A stretch of 64,000 bases of DNA from NCBI GenBank assembly GCA_965216535.1, contig OZ244175.1, positions 7,130,001-7,194,000 of the forward strand. Reading direction: 5' to 3'. The notes beneath the pieces were generated by a model. That model had not been told where the DNA came from. It worked only from the letters and a program-made list of their open reading frames with translations, and did not search any database. The translations under genes and the position numbers were made by a program. Source of the stretch: Hoeflea_A sp965216535. GTDB lineage: Bacteria > Pseudomonadota > Alphaproteobacteria > Rhizobiales > Rhizobiaceae. Position 1 is the stretch's first letter; every line of letters begins with the position of its first letter. Of this stretch, positions 1 through 7,855 are shown piece by piece.

Positions 1-8
1 GCCGCACC

Positions 9-647
9 ATGTCCGACAACACGACGCTTTTCGCCCGGCCCTGGGTCTTCATCCGCGGTGTTCCTGCCATGCGCTTCCTCCCGCCCGAGGGGCCGCCGGA
101 GATCGCCTTTGCCGGTCGTTCTAATGTCGGCAAGTCGTCGCTGATCAACGCGCTGCTCAGGCAGAAGGGCCTCGCCCGCACGTCCAACACGCCGGGCCGC
201 ACCCAGGAGCTCAACTATTTCGTACCGGACGGCTATTCCGGTTCCGCCGGCGACCTGCCGCCCGTCGCAGTGGTCGACATGCCGGGCTATGGTTTCGCCA
301 AGGCGCCGAAATCTCAGGTAGACCAGTGGACGCGGCTGATTTTCGATTACCTGCGCGGACGCTCCACACTCAAACGTGTCTACGTGCTGATCGACGCCCG
401 CCACGGCATCAAGACGAATGACGAGGAGGTCCTGGCAATGCTCGACCAGGCCGCTGTCTCCTACCAGATCGTGCTGACCAAGATCGACAAGATCAAAACA
501 GCCGGTGTGGCGTCCCTGATTGCGCGCACGGAGGAGCGGATCGCAAAACGGCCTGCGGCCTTTCCCGGCGTGCTGGCGACGTCATCAGAAAAGGGCACCG
601 GGCTCGATGATTTGGGCGCCGCAATCGTCACAGCCATTGACGGTTGA
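9..647 (+). CDS. engB: EngB/YsxC ribosome-biogenesis GTPase
   Basis: Essential cytoplasmic GTPase of the TrmE-Era-EngA-YihA superfamily, acting in large ribosomal subunit assembly. All G motifs are visible: G1 GRSNVGKSS, the G2 region TSNTPGRTQ, G3 DMPGYG, G4 TKID and a G5-like SSEKGTG near the C terminus. The 212 aa length is normal for the family. The ATG lies nine bases from the window edge, so an upstream in-frame start cannot be excluded, but the N terminus (FARPWVFIRGVPAMRFLP) matches alphaproteobacterial EngB. In Rhizobiales engB usually sits between yidC and argB; here argB is displaced about 5.5 kb downstream. Confidence 0.96.
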   Translation: MSDNTTLFARPWVFIRGVPAMRFLPPEGPPEIAFAGRSNVGKSSLINALLRQKGLARTSNTPGRTQELNYFVPDGYSGSAGDLPPVAVVDMPGYGFAKAPKSQVDQWTRLIFDYLRGRSTLKRVYVLIDARHGIKTNDEEVLAMLDQAAVSYQIVLTKIDKIKTAGVASLIARTEERIAKRPAAFPGVLATSSEKGTGLDDLGAAIVTAIDG

Positions 648-703
648 ATTTCAGCCAATTGTGCTATCATCGGCGGATTGAATAGACGGCCGGGGCGCAC
701 AGC

Positions 704-1441
704 GTGAGTGAACAGGACAAGCACGAGCCGCAACAGGTAGCGATGGCATGGGCTGTCCATGCCTTCACCGCCTCGGGCATCGTTCTCGGCTTCCTGGCTC
801 TCGTCGCCATTTTGAACAACGACAAGACCGCCGCCTTCATGTGGCTTGGCCTGGCGCTGTTCGTCGATGGCATCGACGGTACTCTCGCACGCAAGGTCAA
901 GGTCCAGGAGGTCACGCCGCAGCTCGACGGCACGACCCTCGACAACGTGATCGACTATTTCAACTACGTCGCGGTGCCCGCGATGATGGTCTACTGGTTC
1001 GGGCTCGTGCCGGACGGCTGGGCCACGGTGACGGCGGCAACCATCATGGCGGTGTCGTGCTACACCTTCGCCAACACGGCGATGAAGACGTCGGACTATT
1101 ACTTTTCCGGCTTTCCGGCGCTGTGGAACGTGCCGGTTCTCTACTTCCACATCCTGCAGACCGATCCGTGGACAAATCTGATCGTGCTGGCGATCTGCGG
1201 CGTGCTGACCTTCATCCCGGTGAAATTCGTCCACCCCTTCCGGGTTCTCGACTGGCGGAGCTGGACGATCCCGATGACGGTCCTTTGGGCCGCCACAACA
1301 CTCCGGCTTGTTCTTATCTCGCCCGAAACCGCCGATGCGCAAAAGACATCGCCGGTTTTCTTCTGGCTTTGGATCGTGGCGACGATCTATTTCGCCGCGC
1401 TGTCGCTATGGCGGACGTTCCGGCCAGAGCCGAGCAAATAG
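704..1441 (+). CDS. pcs: Phosphatidylcholine synthase (CDP-alcohol phosphatidyltransferase)
   Basis: Integral inner-membrane enzyme that condenses CDP-diacylglycerol with choline to make phosphatidylcholine, a pathway typical of rhizobia and other host-associated bacteria. The CDP-alcohol phosphotransferase signature is present as DGIDGTLAR followed by GTTLDNVID, giving the G-x3-D-x3-D metal-binding end and the longer spacing typical of Pcs. Several hydrophobic segments cover most of the 245 aa. The start is GTG, 57 nt after engB. The gene ends directly in a 15-bp hairpin that belongs to the neighbouring repeat element and probably terminates transcription. Confidence 0.9.
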   Translation: MSEQDKHEPQQVAMAWAVHAFTASGIVLGFLALVAILNNDKTAAFMWLGLALFVDGIDGTLARKVKVQEVTPQLDGTTLDNVIDYFNYVAVPAMMVYWFGLVPDGWATVTAATIMAVSCYTFANTAMKTSDYYFSGFPALWNVPVLYFHILQTDPWTNLIVLAICGVLTFIPVKFVHPFRVLDWRSWTIPMTVLWAATTLRLVLISPETADAQKTSPVFFWLWIVATIYFAALSLWRTFRPEPSK

Positions 1442-1442
1442 G

Positions 1443-1480
1443 ACTTATCGCCCTTTGCCCTAGATCAAAGGGCGATAAGT
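1443..1480 (+). terminator. 15-bp perfect hairpin after pcs
   Basis: Bases 1443-1457 are exactly complementary to 1466-1480, leaving an 8-nt loop. The hairpin begins two bases after the pcs stop codon. It has no long T-run. Its right arm is also the left terminal repeat of the small element at 1460-1732, so terminator function is inferred. Confidence 0.6.
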
Positions 1481-1732
1481 TTGGATCATTTGATGGCTGC
1501 AGATCGGCTCCACTCGGCAAGGCGCGTCGCGCAGCGCGATGTGGTGCATCGGGCAAGCGGCGCAACGCAGCCGATGGGCCGATATGCAGCCACCCTTCGG
1601 GCCGGGCGCTTTTGGCCCCTGGCGTCGTTGGCTTGCACTTGTGGTGGGGTGGCACCACGGCCTGCAATCCGCCTAGCCAGAGACCAAAATCGCCACGGTC
1701 AAATGGTGCAAACTTATCGCCCTTTGATCTAG
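1460..1732. mobile_element. MITE-like inverted-repeat element (about 273 bp)
   Basis: The segment is bounded by imperfect terminal inverted repeats of about 34 bp. The left end (1460-1493) reads CTAGATCAAAGGGCGATAAG, then TTTG, three variable bases and CATTTGA. The right end (1699-1732) is its reverse complement apart from the variable bases. Both ends finish in CTAG. No transposase is encoded, so this is either a non-autonomous MITE or a dispersed repeat. The open frames inside (for example on the minus strand up to 1736) look like by-products. The right end supplies the stop codon of msrB. Confidence 0.75.
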
Positions 1733-2226
1733 ACAACCTGTTCCTGAAAGGTCATGGCCACACCGTTGATGCAATGACGCAGGCCGGTCGGCGGAGGACC
1801 GTCGTTGAAGACATGGCCAAGATGACCGCCGCAGCGGCGGCAGTGCACTTCGGTTCGCGGCACCAACAGCTTGTAGTCTCGCTTGGTGGCGACGGCATCC
1901 TCAATCGCATCGTAAAAGCTTGGCCAACCGGTGCCGCTGTCGAACTTGGTCTCTGACGCGTAGAGCGGCAGATCACAGCCGGCGCAGTTGTACGTGCCGG
2001 TGCGTTTTTCTTCCAGCAAGGGGCTTGTGTAGGGCCGCTCGGTCGCTTCCTGGCGCAACACGGCGAACTGGTCTGGTGTCAGCTTGGCGCGCCACTCCTC
2101 TTCGGTGAAACTGATTTCGAAGGTGTTTTCTCCGGCTTCCGCAACCGATGCTCGGGGCTTCAGGGCGTAGTAGGCACCGATGGCGGCCAATCCGGCTCCA
2201 GACAGGAGAAATGCGCGGCGGTTCAT
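1729..2226 (-). CDS. msrB: Peptide-methionine (R)-S-oxide reductase, exported
   Basis: Reduces methionine-R-sulfoxide in proteins. The MsrB fold shows two zinc CxxC pairs (CAGC and CRRC), the SGTGWPSF segment, and the catalytic cysteine in RHCING. I start at ATG 2226, giving 165 aa whose N terminus NRRAFLLSGAGLAAIGAY resembles a twin-arginine signal, so the enzyme probably acts in the periplasm. The TAG stop is formed by the CTAG terminus of the inverted-repeat element at 1460-1732, so the last residues may have been altered by that insertion. It is transcribed toward pcs. Confidence 0.92.
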   Translation of the reverse strand: MNRRAFLLSGAGLAAIGAYYALKPRASVAEAGENTFEISFTEEEWRAKLTPDQFAVLRQEATERPYTSPLLEEKRTGTYNCAGCDLPLYASETKFDSGTGWPSFYDAIEDAVATKRDYKLLVPRTEVHCRRCGGHLGHVFNDGPPPTGLRHCINGVAMTFQEQVV

Positions 2227-2373
2227 GGCGGCGTTCCTTTCGTTGTTGGCGGCAATATAGGATGTGCCGCGTTGAACTGCCCATGAACTTTTCGCGAGAA
2301 GCGACCCTTGAGTTCTTTCAGGGTGCGTTCGATTGGCTCCGCCATGCAATTTCAAAAAATCGCATTTCCATAG

Positions 2374-2405
2374 TTGACAGCTTGTCTACCTACTAGTAGA
2401 TAGAC
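2374..2405 (+). promoter_or_regulatory. Promoter with overlapping 22-bp palindromic operator
   Basis: A consensus -35 TTGACA lies at 2374-2379. The weak -10 TAGATA is 17 bp downstream (2397-2402). Between and over them, 2384-2405 is a palindrome centred on CTAG, with arms GTCTACCTA and TAGATAGAC that differ from perfect symmetry at one base pair. This is the layout expected for a TetR-family repressor site; the likely repressor is the TetR gene at the end of the same operon (5501-6067). Confidence 0.75.
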
Positions 2406-2430
2406 CTACATTGATGAAGAGGAAACCAAA

Positions 2431-3051
2431 ATGAAGATCTATGATATCGAAGGGTTCCCGAACCCCGCCCGCGTGCGCATTGCCCTGGCCGAGAAAGGCG
2501 CAACCGACCAGGTTGAATTCATCCCGGTGGACGTGATGGCGGGCGAGCACCGGTCGGATGCCTTCAAGGCAAAGAACCCAGATGCCGCCGTGCCATGCCT
2601 TGAACTCGAGGACGGGACCCACATTTCGCAGTGCAACGCGATTACCGAATATATCGATGGAGCCTTCGACGGCCCGTCCCTGACCGGCAAGACACCGAAG
2701 GAACGGGCGCAAATCGCCATGATGAACCTGAGAGCGGAAAATGGTTTGCTGAACGCTGTGGGGACCTACTTCCATCACGCCACGCCTGGGCTGGGCCCGG
2801 ATCTTGAGACGGATCAGTGTGCCGAATGGGGCACCCGGCAGAAAGATGTTGCCGGCAGGACGATGGCTTACCTGGATGGTGTTCTGGCCGACAACGAGTA
2901 CCTCGCGGGAGATTCCTTCTCGATTGCGGACATAACGGCTTTTGCCGGCCTCGCCTTTGCCGATTTCGCCGAGGTTGAAATCCCGGCGAACCTGTCCAAC
3001 CTTCTGGCATGGCGGGCAAAGGTTGCCGCAAGACCGAGCGTCGCCGGCTAG
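2431..3051 (+). CDS. Glutathione S-transferase family protein
   Basis: A 206-aa protein with an N-terminal thioredoxin-fold domain (about residues 1-80) carrying the family's PCLELEDG and SQCNAITEYID segments (cis-Pro and glutathione gamma-glutamyl contacts), and an all-helical C-terminal domain with the conserved SIADITAFAGLAFADF helix. It presumably conjugates or reduces small electrophiles with glutathione; the substrate is unknown. It is the first gene of a five-gene operon running to the TetR at 6067, directly behind the palindromic promoter, so induction by a TetR ligand is likely. Confidence 0.92.
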   Translation: MKIYDIEGFPNPARVRIALAEKGATDQVEFIPVDVMAGEHRSDAFKAKNPDAAVPCLELEDGTHISQCNAITEYIDGAFDGPSLTGKTPKERAQIAMMNLRAENGLLNAVGTYFHHATPGLGPDLETDQCAEWGTRQKDVAGRTMAYLDGVLADNEYLAGDSFSIADITAFAGLAFADFAEVEIPANLSNLLAWRAKVAARPSVAG

Positions 3052-3071
3052 GTGAGCTGAAAGGATCAGAC

Positions 3072-3740
3072 ATGGAACTGAACTCAGATTTCTCTGAACG
3101 GGTGGTCGTCCATTCCGATCAGATTGAATGGCAAGCGTCGCCCATGCCCGGCGTGGATCGGCGCATGCTGGATCGCATCGGCGGCGAGGTAGCCCGGGCG
3201 ACAACCATCGTGCGCTACGCACCGGGCTCCAATTTCTCGTCCCACACGCATACGGGAGGCGAGGAATTCATCGTGCTCGACGGTGTCTTTCAGGACGAGC
3301 ATGGCGACTTTCCGGAAGGCACATACGTGCGCAATCCGCCGACCAGCAAACACACGCCCGGCTCCGAGCCTGGCTGCACCATCTTTGTCAAACTCTGGCA
3401 GTTCGACATGGACGACCGTATCCAGTTCCGCAAGACGATGGCTGAGGAACTGGGCGACAAGACCGAAGGTGTGGCGACGGCCGTCCTTCACAAGGATGCG
3501 CGTGAGGTCGTCACCTACAGTCATCTCGATGCCGGAGCAGAGCTCCACAGCACCGAGGCTGGCGGTATCGAGCTTCTTGTCATTGACGGAGCCGTCGAAG
3601 AAGGCGGGGATACCTTGGGTAAAGGGGGCTGGCTGCGCCTGCCGGAAGGCGCTCCTCTCAGGGCGAAAGCGGGCCCCGACGGAGCGAAGGTCTGGATGAA
3701 AACCGGCCATCTGCCCTTCGCCAAACCGCCGGCGGTGTGA
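3072..3740 (+). CDS. ChrR-like two-cupin protein
   Basis: The 222-aa protein has two cupin halves. The first has the metal-binding pattern HTHTGGEEFIVLDG with a later histidine in SKHTPG, typical of the ChrR/anti-sigma-type cupin family. The second half (about residues 130-215) keeps the fold pattern (ELHSTEAGGIELLVIDG) but lacks the full histidine set. ATG 3072 is chosen over the longer frame because it follows an AAGGA sequence and begins at the family N terminus. It may be a sensor or a dioxygenase-like enzyme; no sigma factor lies beside it, so an anti-sigma role is not supported. Confidence 0.85.
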   Translation: MELNSDFSERVVVHSDQIEWQASPMPGVDRRMLDRIGGEVARATTIVRYAPGSNFSSHTHTGGEEFIVLDGVFQDEHGDFPEGTYVRNPPTSKHTPGSEPGCTIFVKLWQFDMDDRIQFRKTMAEELGDKTEGVATAVLHKDAREVVTYSHLDAGAELHSTEAGGIELLVIDGAVEEGGDTLGKGGWLRLPEGAPLRAKAGPDGAKVWMKTGHLPFAKPPAV

Positions 3741-3744
3741 CCAG

Positions 3745-4428
3745 ATGACGAACTCCGCTCCCCTGGCGATTGTTGCTGGTGCAGGCGCCGGCCTCGGCCA
3801 GTCTCTGCTATCCCGTTTCGAAGCCGAGAGCATGACGCCCATCGGCCTTGGTCGCACTCGGCCATCCGATCCGGTTGGCGCCTTTCACGAGATCGACCTG
3901 GCCGATGCCGATGCCGTTTCGTCACTGATCGCCGACCTGATTGGACACTATGGCCCGCCGAAAATAGTCGTGCACAATACCGCGGAACTGGTGATCGCTC
4001 CTTTTGCCGAAACGACTTTGAACGATTATCAGCGGACCTGGACCAGCATGGTTCAGACTCTGGTGATTCTTGGCCAAAGCGTGCTGCAACCGATGGTGCG
4101 CGGCGGAGGCGGCACGCTGATCGTCTCGGGTGCGTCCGCTTCACTGCGCGGCAGCGCACGGTTTTCCGCCTTCGCCTCTGCCAAGTTTGCCTTGCGCGGG
4201 TTGACGCAGTCGTTGGCGCGAGAATACCAGCCAGCGGGTGTTCATGTCGCCCATGTCATTCTCGACGGAATCATCGATACGGAAAGGTCGCGCGACCTGC
4301 ACAGCCTCGACCCGTCGAACATGATGAAGCCCGACCACATCGCCGAGGCCTATTGGCAATTGGCCCAGCAACCATCCTCGACCTGGACGCTCGAACTTGA
4401 CCTGCGTCCATCCTCGGAGCGGTTCTGA
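3745..4428 (+). CDS. Short-chain dehydrogenase-like protein lacking catalytic Tyr
   Basis: A 227-aa SDR-fold protein with the nucleotide-binding motif GAGAGLG near the N terminus, HNTAEL in place of NNAG, and VSGASA with the catalytic-type serine. The YxxxK active-site motif reads FASAK: the tyrosine is a phenylalanine (codon TTC), with lysine retained. Normal hydride-transfer catalysis is therefore doubtful. It could be a binding or regulatory SDR, or use another residue. It starts 4 nt after the cupin gene and is followed 4 nt later by the flavoprotein, so co-translation is likely. Confidence 0.87.
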   Translation: MTNSAPLAIVAGAGAGLGQSLLSRFEAESMTPIGLGRTRPSDPVGAFHEIDLADADAVSSLIADLIGHYGPPKIVVHNTAELVIAPFAETTLNDYQRTWTSMVQTLVILGQSVLQPMVRGGGGTLIVSGASASLRGSARFSAFASAKFALRGLTQSLAREYQPAGVHVAHVILDGIIDTERSRDLHSLDPSNMMKPDHIAEAYWQLAQQPSSTWTLELDLRPSSERF

Positions 4429-4432
4429 ACCG

Positions 4433-5494
4433 ATGCGCACCGAAACACTGATCGTCGGCGGCGGCCTGTCGGGGCTGTCGCTTGCCAGCTCCCTTGCCTC
4501 GAAGAGCCGGTCGTTTTGTCTTGTGGAGGCCAGGGACCGGGTCGGCGGGCGCATTCTGACCGTAGCAGCAGACCGGGCCTATTTCGATCTCGGCCCCGCC
4601 TGGTTCTGGCCGGGCCAACCGCGCATTGCTGCCGAGATCAAACGGCTGGGTCTGCGTGTTTTCGAGCAATATTCCGCCGGAGAGCTCAGTTTCGAGGACG
4701 AGTTCGGACACGTGCAGCGGGGGCGCGGACATGCCTCCATGCAGGGGTCTTATCGGCTGGACGGCGGCCTGGCAGCCCTGACTGATGCGATTGCCGCCGA
4801 GCTGCCTGAGGACAGGCTGATCGTGTCGAATCGTGCAACGCGTCTTCAAAGGAACGGCGGGCCCATAACCGTGGAAACCGACCAAGGGCTGACGATCACA
4901 GCCGACCAGGTCGTTCTTGCCATGCCGCCGCGCATCGCGGCCAACCTGGATTTCAATCCGACGCTTGACGCGAGGGCGGTCACAGCCATGAACGCCATCC
5001 CGACCTGGATGGCTGGTCAGGCGAAAGCGGTCGCCGTTTATGATCGCCCATTCTGGCGCGAAGCCGGCCTTTCTGGCGACGCGATGAGCCGGCGTGGACC
5101 GATGGTGGAAATCCACGACGCGTCGACCTGTGCCAACGATCATCATGCGCTCTTCGGTTTCATCGGCGTCTCACCCCAGGCAAGAACCGACGATCGGGCA
5201 CTACGAGAGCAGATCGTCGCACAACTCACCCGGCTCTTCGGACCCGATGCAGCGGCACCCATCGCACTTCATGTTAAGGACTGGGCTCGTGATCCGCTGA
5301 CTGCGACCGGGTTGGACCAGCAACCGCTTTACGCCCACCCGAGCTATGGCCTGCCCAATGCCCTGGACCGCCTTTGGGACGGGCGCCTCATCTTCGCAGG
5401 AACGGAAGTCGCCCCGCAATTCGGCGGCTATCTTGAAGGTGCTTTGGAAGCCGCCGAAAATGCGGTAGCCCTATTGGAGCATGTGAAGGCCTGA
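4433..5494 (+). CDS. FAD-dependent amine oxidase-type flavoprotein
   Basis: The 353-aa protein opens with the FAD dinucleotide-binding motif IVGGGLSGLSLA, followed by EARDRVGGRI, the classic monoamine-oxidase/phytoene-desaturase pattern. The C terminus has GRLIFAGTEVAPQFGGYLEGALEAA, the usual FAD-contacting end of flavin amine oxidases. The substrate is unknown. I use ATG 4433 rather than the longer frame because it precedes the Rossmann strand and lies 4 nt after the SDR stop. Together with GST, cupin and SDR genes it suggests a detoxification or redox-modification operon. Confidence 0.9.
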   Translation: MRTETLIVGGGLSGLSLASSLASKSRSFCLVEARDRVGGRILTVAADRAYFDLGPAWFWPGQPRIAAEIKRLGLRVFEQYSAGELSFEDEFGHVQRGRGHASMQGSYRLDGGLAALTDAIAAELPEDRLIVSNRATRLQRNGGPITVETDQGLTITADQVVLAMPPRIAANLDFNPTLDARAVTAMNAIPTWMAGQAKAVAVYDRPFWREAGLSGDAMSRRGPMVEIHDASTCANDHHALFGFIGVSPQARTDDRALREQIVAQLTRLFGPDAAAPIALHVKDWARDPLTATGLDQQPLYAHPSYGLPNALDRLWDGRLIFAGTEVAPQFGGYLEGALEAAENAVALLEHVKA

Positions 5495-5500
5495 CACGTC

Positions 5501-6067
5501 ATGGGAATCGATACCAAAACCGCCCTACTGGATACTGCTGAACTGGCCGCCCGCACACGCGGGTTCGACGGCTTCAGCTACGCAGACCTGTCCGAGGCCG
5601 TCGGTATTCGCAAGGCCTCGATCCACTACCATTTTCCCACAAAAGCAGCTCTGTCGTCGGCGCTGTTTGAGAGATATCACGCCGAGTTGCAGAGCCGCTG
5701 CTCCGAGATCGAGCAACGCAATGAAACGGCGTCCGGTCGCCTTCTCGATCTGATTGCCCTTTATCGCGACGCACTCGACGGCGGCAACATGGTGTGCCTC
5801 TGCGTATCGCTGATCTCCAGCCGTGAAAGCCTGTCGGACGAGGTGCTCGGCCAAATCGTCGCGTTTCGGAAAATGATGGCACGGTGGATAGCCGCTGTAT
5901 TCGCTCTTGGGAAAGACGATCGTTCGATCATCGGTGTGGGAGACCCGAATGCCGAGGCGCTTGCGACGCTGGCGACCCTGGAAGGCGCCCACCTGGCCGC
6001 TCGGGCGGAAACTGATATCACCGTTTTCGACAATGTCGTGGCCGTCCTGAGGGCGCGCTGCACATAG
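5501..6067 (+). CDS. TetR/AcrR family repressor
   Basis: A 188-aa regulator with an N-terminal helix-turn-helix: the TetR signature FSYADLSEAVGIRKASIHYH and then FPTKAAL. The C-terminal ligand/dimer domain is divergent, as usual. It is the last gene of the GST operon, 6 nt after the flavoprotein, and the promoter of that operon carries a TetR-type palindrome at 2384-2405. Autoregulated control of the operon is therefore a strong inference. The inducer is unknown. Confidence 0.92.
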   Translation: MGIDTKTALLDTAELAARTRGFDGFSYADLSEAVGIRKASIHYHFPTKAALSSALFERYHAELQSRCSEIEQRNETASGRLLDLIALYRDALDGGNMVCLCVSLISSRESLSDEVLGQIVAFRKMMARWIAAVFALGKDDRSIIGVGDPNAEALATLATLEGAHLAARAETDITVFDNVVAVLRARCT

Positions 6068-6168
6068 TGCGTTCTCGGGAAGCCATAGTCGCTTGATCCA
6101 GGCGATACCGGCAATTGCCCGCTTCGGGGGAAACCGCTAAAACGCATCGACTTTCAAAAGGGAAATCG

Positions 6169-7068
6169 ATGACGGACTCCGAAACGCACGAGAAAAGCCA
6201 GATCCAGGCGAAACTCCTGTCCCAGGCGCTGCCCTATATGCAACGCTACGAAAACCGCACCATCGTCGTCAAATATGGCGGCCACGCCATGGGTGACCCG
6301 GAACTGGGCCAGGCATTCGCCCGCGACATCGCCTTGCTCAAACAGTCCGGCGTCAACCCGATCGTGGTGCATGGCGGCGGACCTCAGATCGGCGCGATGC
6401 TGACGCAGATCGGCATCGAATCGAAATTCGAGGGCGGCCTGAGGGTTACCGATCAGCGCACCGTCGAGATCGTCGAAATGGTCCTCGCAGGATCGATCAA
6501 CAAGGAAATCGTTGCGATGATCAATGCCGAAGGCGAATGGGCCATCGGTCTGTGCGGCAAGGACGGCAACATGGTGTTTGCCGAGAAGGCAAAGAAGACG
6601 GTCATCGACCCGGATTCCAATATCGAGCGCATTCTCGACCTCGGCTTCGTCGGCGACATTGTCGAGGTCGACCGGACGCTGCTCGACCTTCTCGCCAAGT
6701 CGGAGATGATCCCGGTCATCGCTCCTGTGGCGCCAGGCCGCGACGGCCACACCTACAACATCAACGCCGATACGTTCGCCGGCGCGATTGCCGGGGCGCT
6801 TTCGGCGACCCGCCTGCTGTTCCTAACGGATGTGCCCGGCGTGCTGGATCGTGACGGCAATCTAATCAAGGAACTGACCGTCGCCGAAGCCCGCGCGCTG
6901 ATCGAAAACGGCACCATTTCGGGTGGCATGATCCCCAAGGTGGAAACCTGCATCGACGCGATCGAAGCCGGTGTCGAGGGCGTCGTCATCGTCAACGGCA
7001 AAACCGCCCACGCGGTGCTTCTGGAAATCTTCACCGAGCATGGTGCCGGCACGCTGATCGTCCACTGA
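6169..7068 (+). CDS. argB: Acetylglutamate kinase
   Basis: Phosphorylates N-acetyl-L-glutamate in the second step of arginine synthesis. The amino-acid kinase fold shows VVKYGGHAMG, VVHGGGPQIG, ININADTFAGAIAGAL and the SGGMIPKVE segment. The N-terminal extension with LSQALPYMQRYENRT resembles the helix of arginine-feedback-inhibited hexameric enzymes, so arginine inhibition is likely. The start ATG 6169 follows an AAAGGGAAA stretch; longer frames begin inside the intergenic region. Length is 299 aa, normal. Confidence 0.97.
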   Translation: MTDSETHEKSQIQAKLLSQALPYMQRYENRTIVVKYGGHAMGDPELGQAFARDIALLKQSGVNPIVVHGGGPQIGAMLTQIGIESKFEGGLRVTDQRTVEIVEMVLAGSINKEIVAMINAEGEWAIGLCGKDGNMVFAEKAKKTVIDPDSNIERILDLGFVGDIVEVDRTLLDLLAKSEMIPVIAPVAPGRDGHTYNINADTFAGAIAGALSATRLLFLTDVPGVLDRDGNLIKELTVAEARALIENGTISGGMIPKVETCIDAIEAGVEGVVIVNGKTAHAVLLEIFTEHGAGTLIVH

Positions 7069-7132
7069 TGCATCTGCTTGGCCCTTCAGTTTCGCCGTGC
7101 AAGCCCACGGCGATCATGGCATAAGGTCGGGC

Positions 7133-7852
7133 ATGTCCAAGAACCTGCCGAACCGGGACGACTTCCAGCCGATTACCAACTGGGTGTTCGATCTCGACAA
7201 CACGCTCTATCCGCGCCACACCAACCTGTTTTCGCAGGTTGACCAGAAGATGACGGCCTATGTATCGGAGCTGCTGTCGCTGCCGCGTGACGAAGCGCGC
7301 AAATTGCAGAAAGCCTACTATCGCGACCACGGCACGACCCTGAACGGACTGATCCAGAAGCACGGCATTGACCCGAACGCCTTTCTGGAGCGGGTGCATG
7401 ACATCGACTATTCATGGCTTGATCCAAACCCGGAGCTCGGCGAAGCAATCCAGGCTCTGCCCGGCCGCAAATTCATCTTTACCAATGGCAGCGTCCGCCA
7501 CGCGGAAAACACGGCAACCGCGCTCGGCATCCTCGACCACTTCGACGAGATCTTCGATATCATCGCCGCCGATTTCACTCCAAAGCCGGCGGCGGAGACC
7601 TACGACCGTTTCCTCGAGAAACATCAGATAGACGGCGCCGGAGCGGTCATGTTCGAAGACCTGCCGCGCAACCTGTCGGTCCCGAAATCACTGGGCATGC
7701 GTACCGTTCTGGTGGTGCCGCACAATCTCGATGAGGCAATGGGCGAGGACTGGGAACATATCGGATCTGACGGAGCGCAGATCGACTACGTGACCGATGA
7801 CCTGGCCGGTTTTCTTCGGCACTATCTGGAGAATGCCGACTCAGCCGGGTGA
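7133..7852 (+). CDS. HAD-family pyrimidine 5'-nucleotidase
   Basis: A 239-aa HAD hydrolase whose motif I is FDLDNTLY, motif II FTNGS, and motif III/IV region KPAAETYD and FEDLPRNL. This is the alphaproteobacterial group usually annotated pyrimidine 5'-nucleotidase and usually placed just after argB, as here. It probably dephosphorylates UMP/dUMP-like nucleotides. ATG 7133 places motif I about 20 residues in, as expected; the longer frame has no recognisable extension. It converges on the cyclase gene with three bases between the stops. Confidence 0.9.
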   Translation: MSKNLPNRDDFQPITNWVFDLDNTLYPRHTNLFSQVDQKMTAYVSELLSLPRDEARKLQKAYYRDHGTTLNGLIQKHGIDPNAFLERVHDIDYSWLDPNPELGEAIQALPGRKFIFTNGSVRHAENTATALGILDHFDEIFDIIAADFTPKPAAETYDRFLEKHQIDGAGAVMFEDLPRNLSVPKSLGMRTVLVVPHNLDEAMGEDWEHIGSDGAQIDYVTDDLAGFLRHYLENADSAG

Positions 7853-7855
7853 TCC

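Noticed and set aside
748..1956. 402-aa plus-strand frame spanning pcs and the repeat element
   Set aside because: It is an out-of-frame read of pcs continuing through the inverted-repeat element; low-complexity Arg-rich sequence without a domain.
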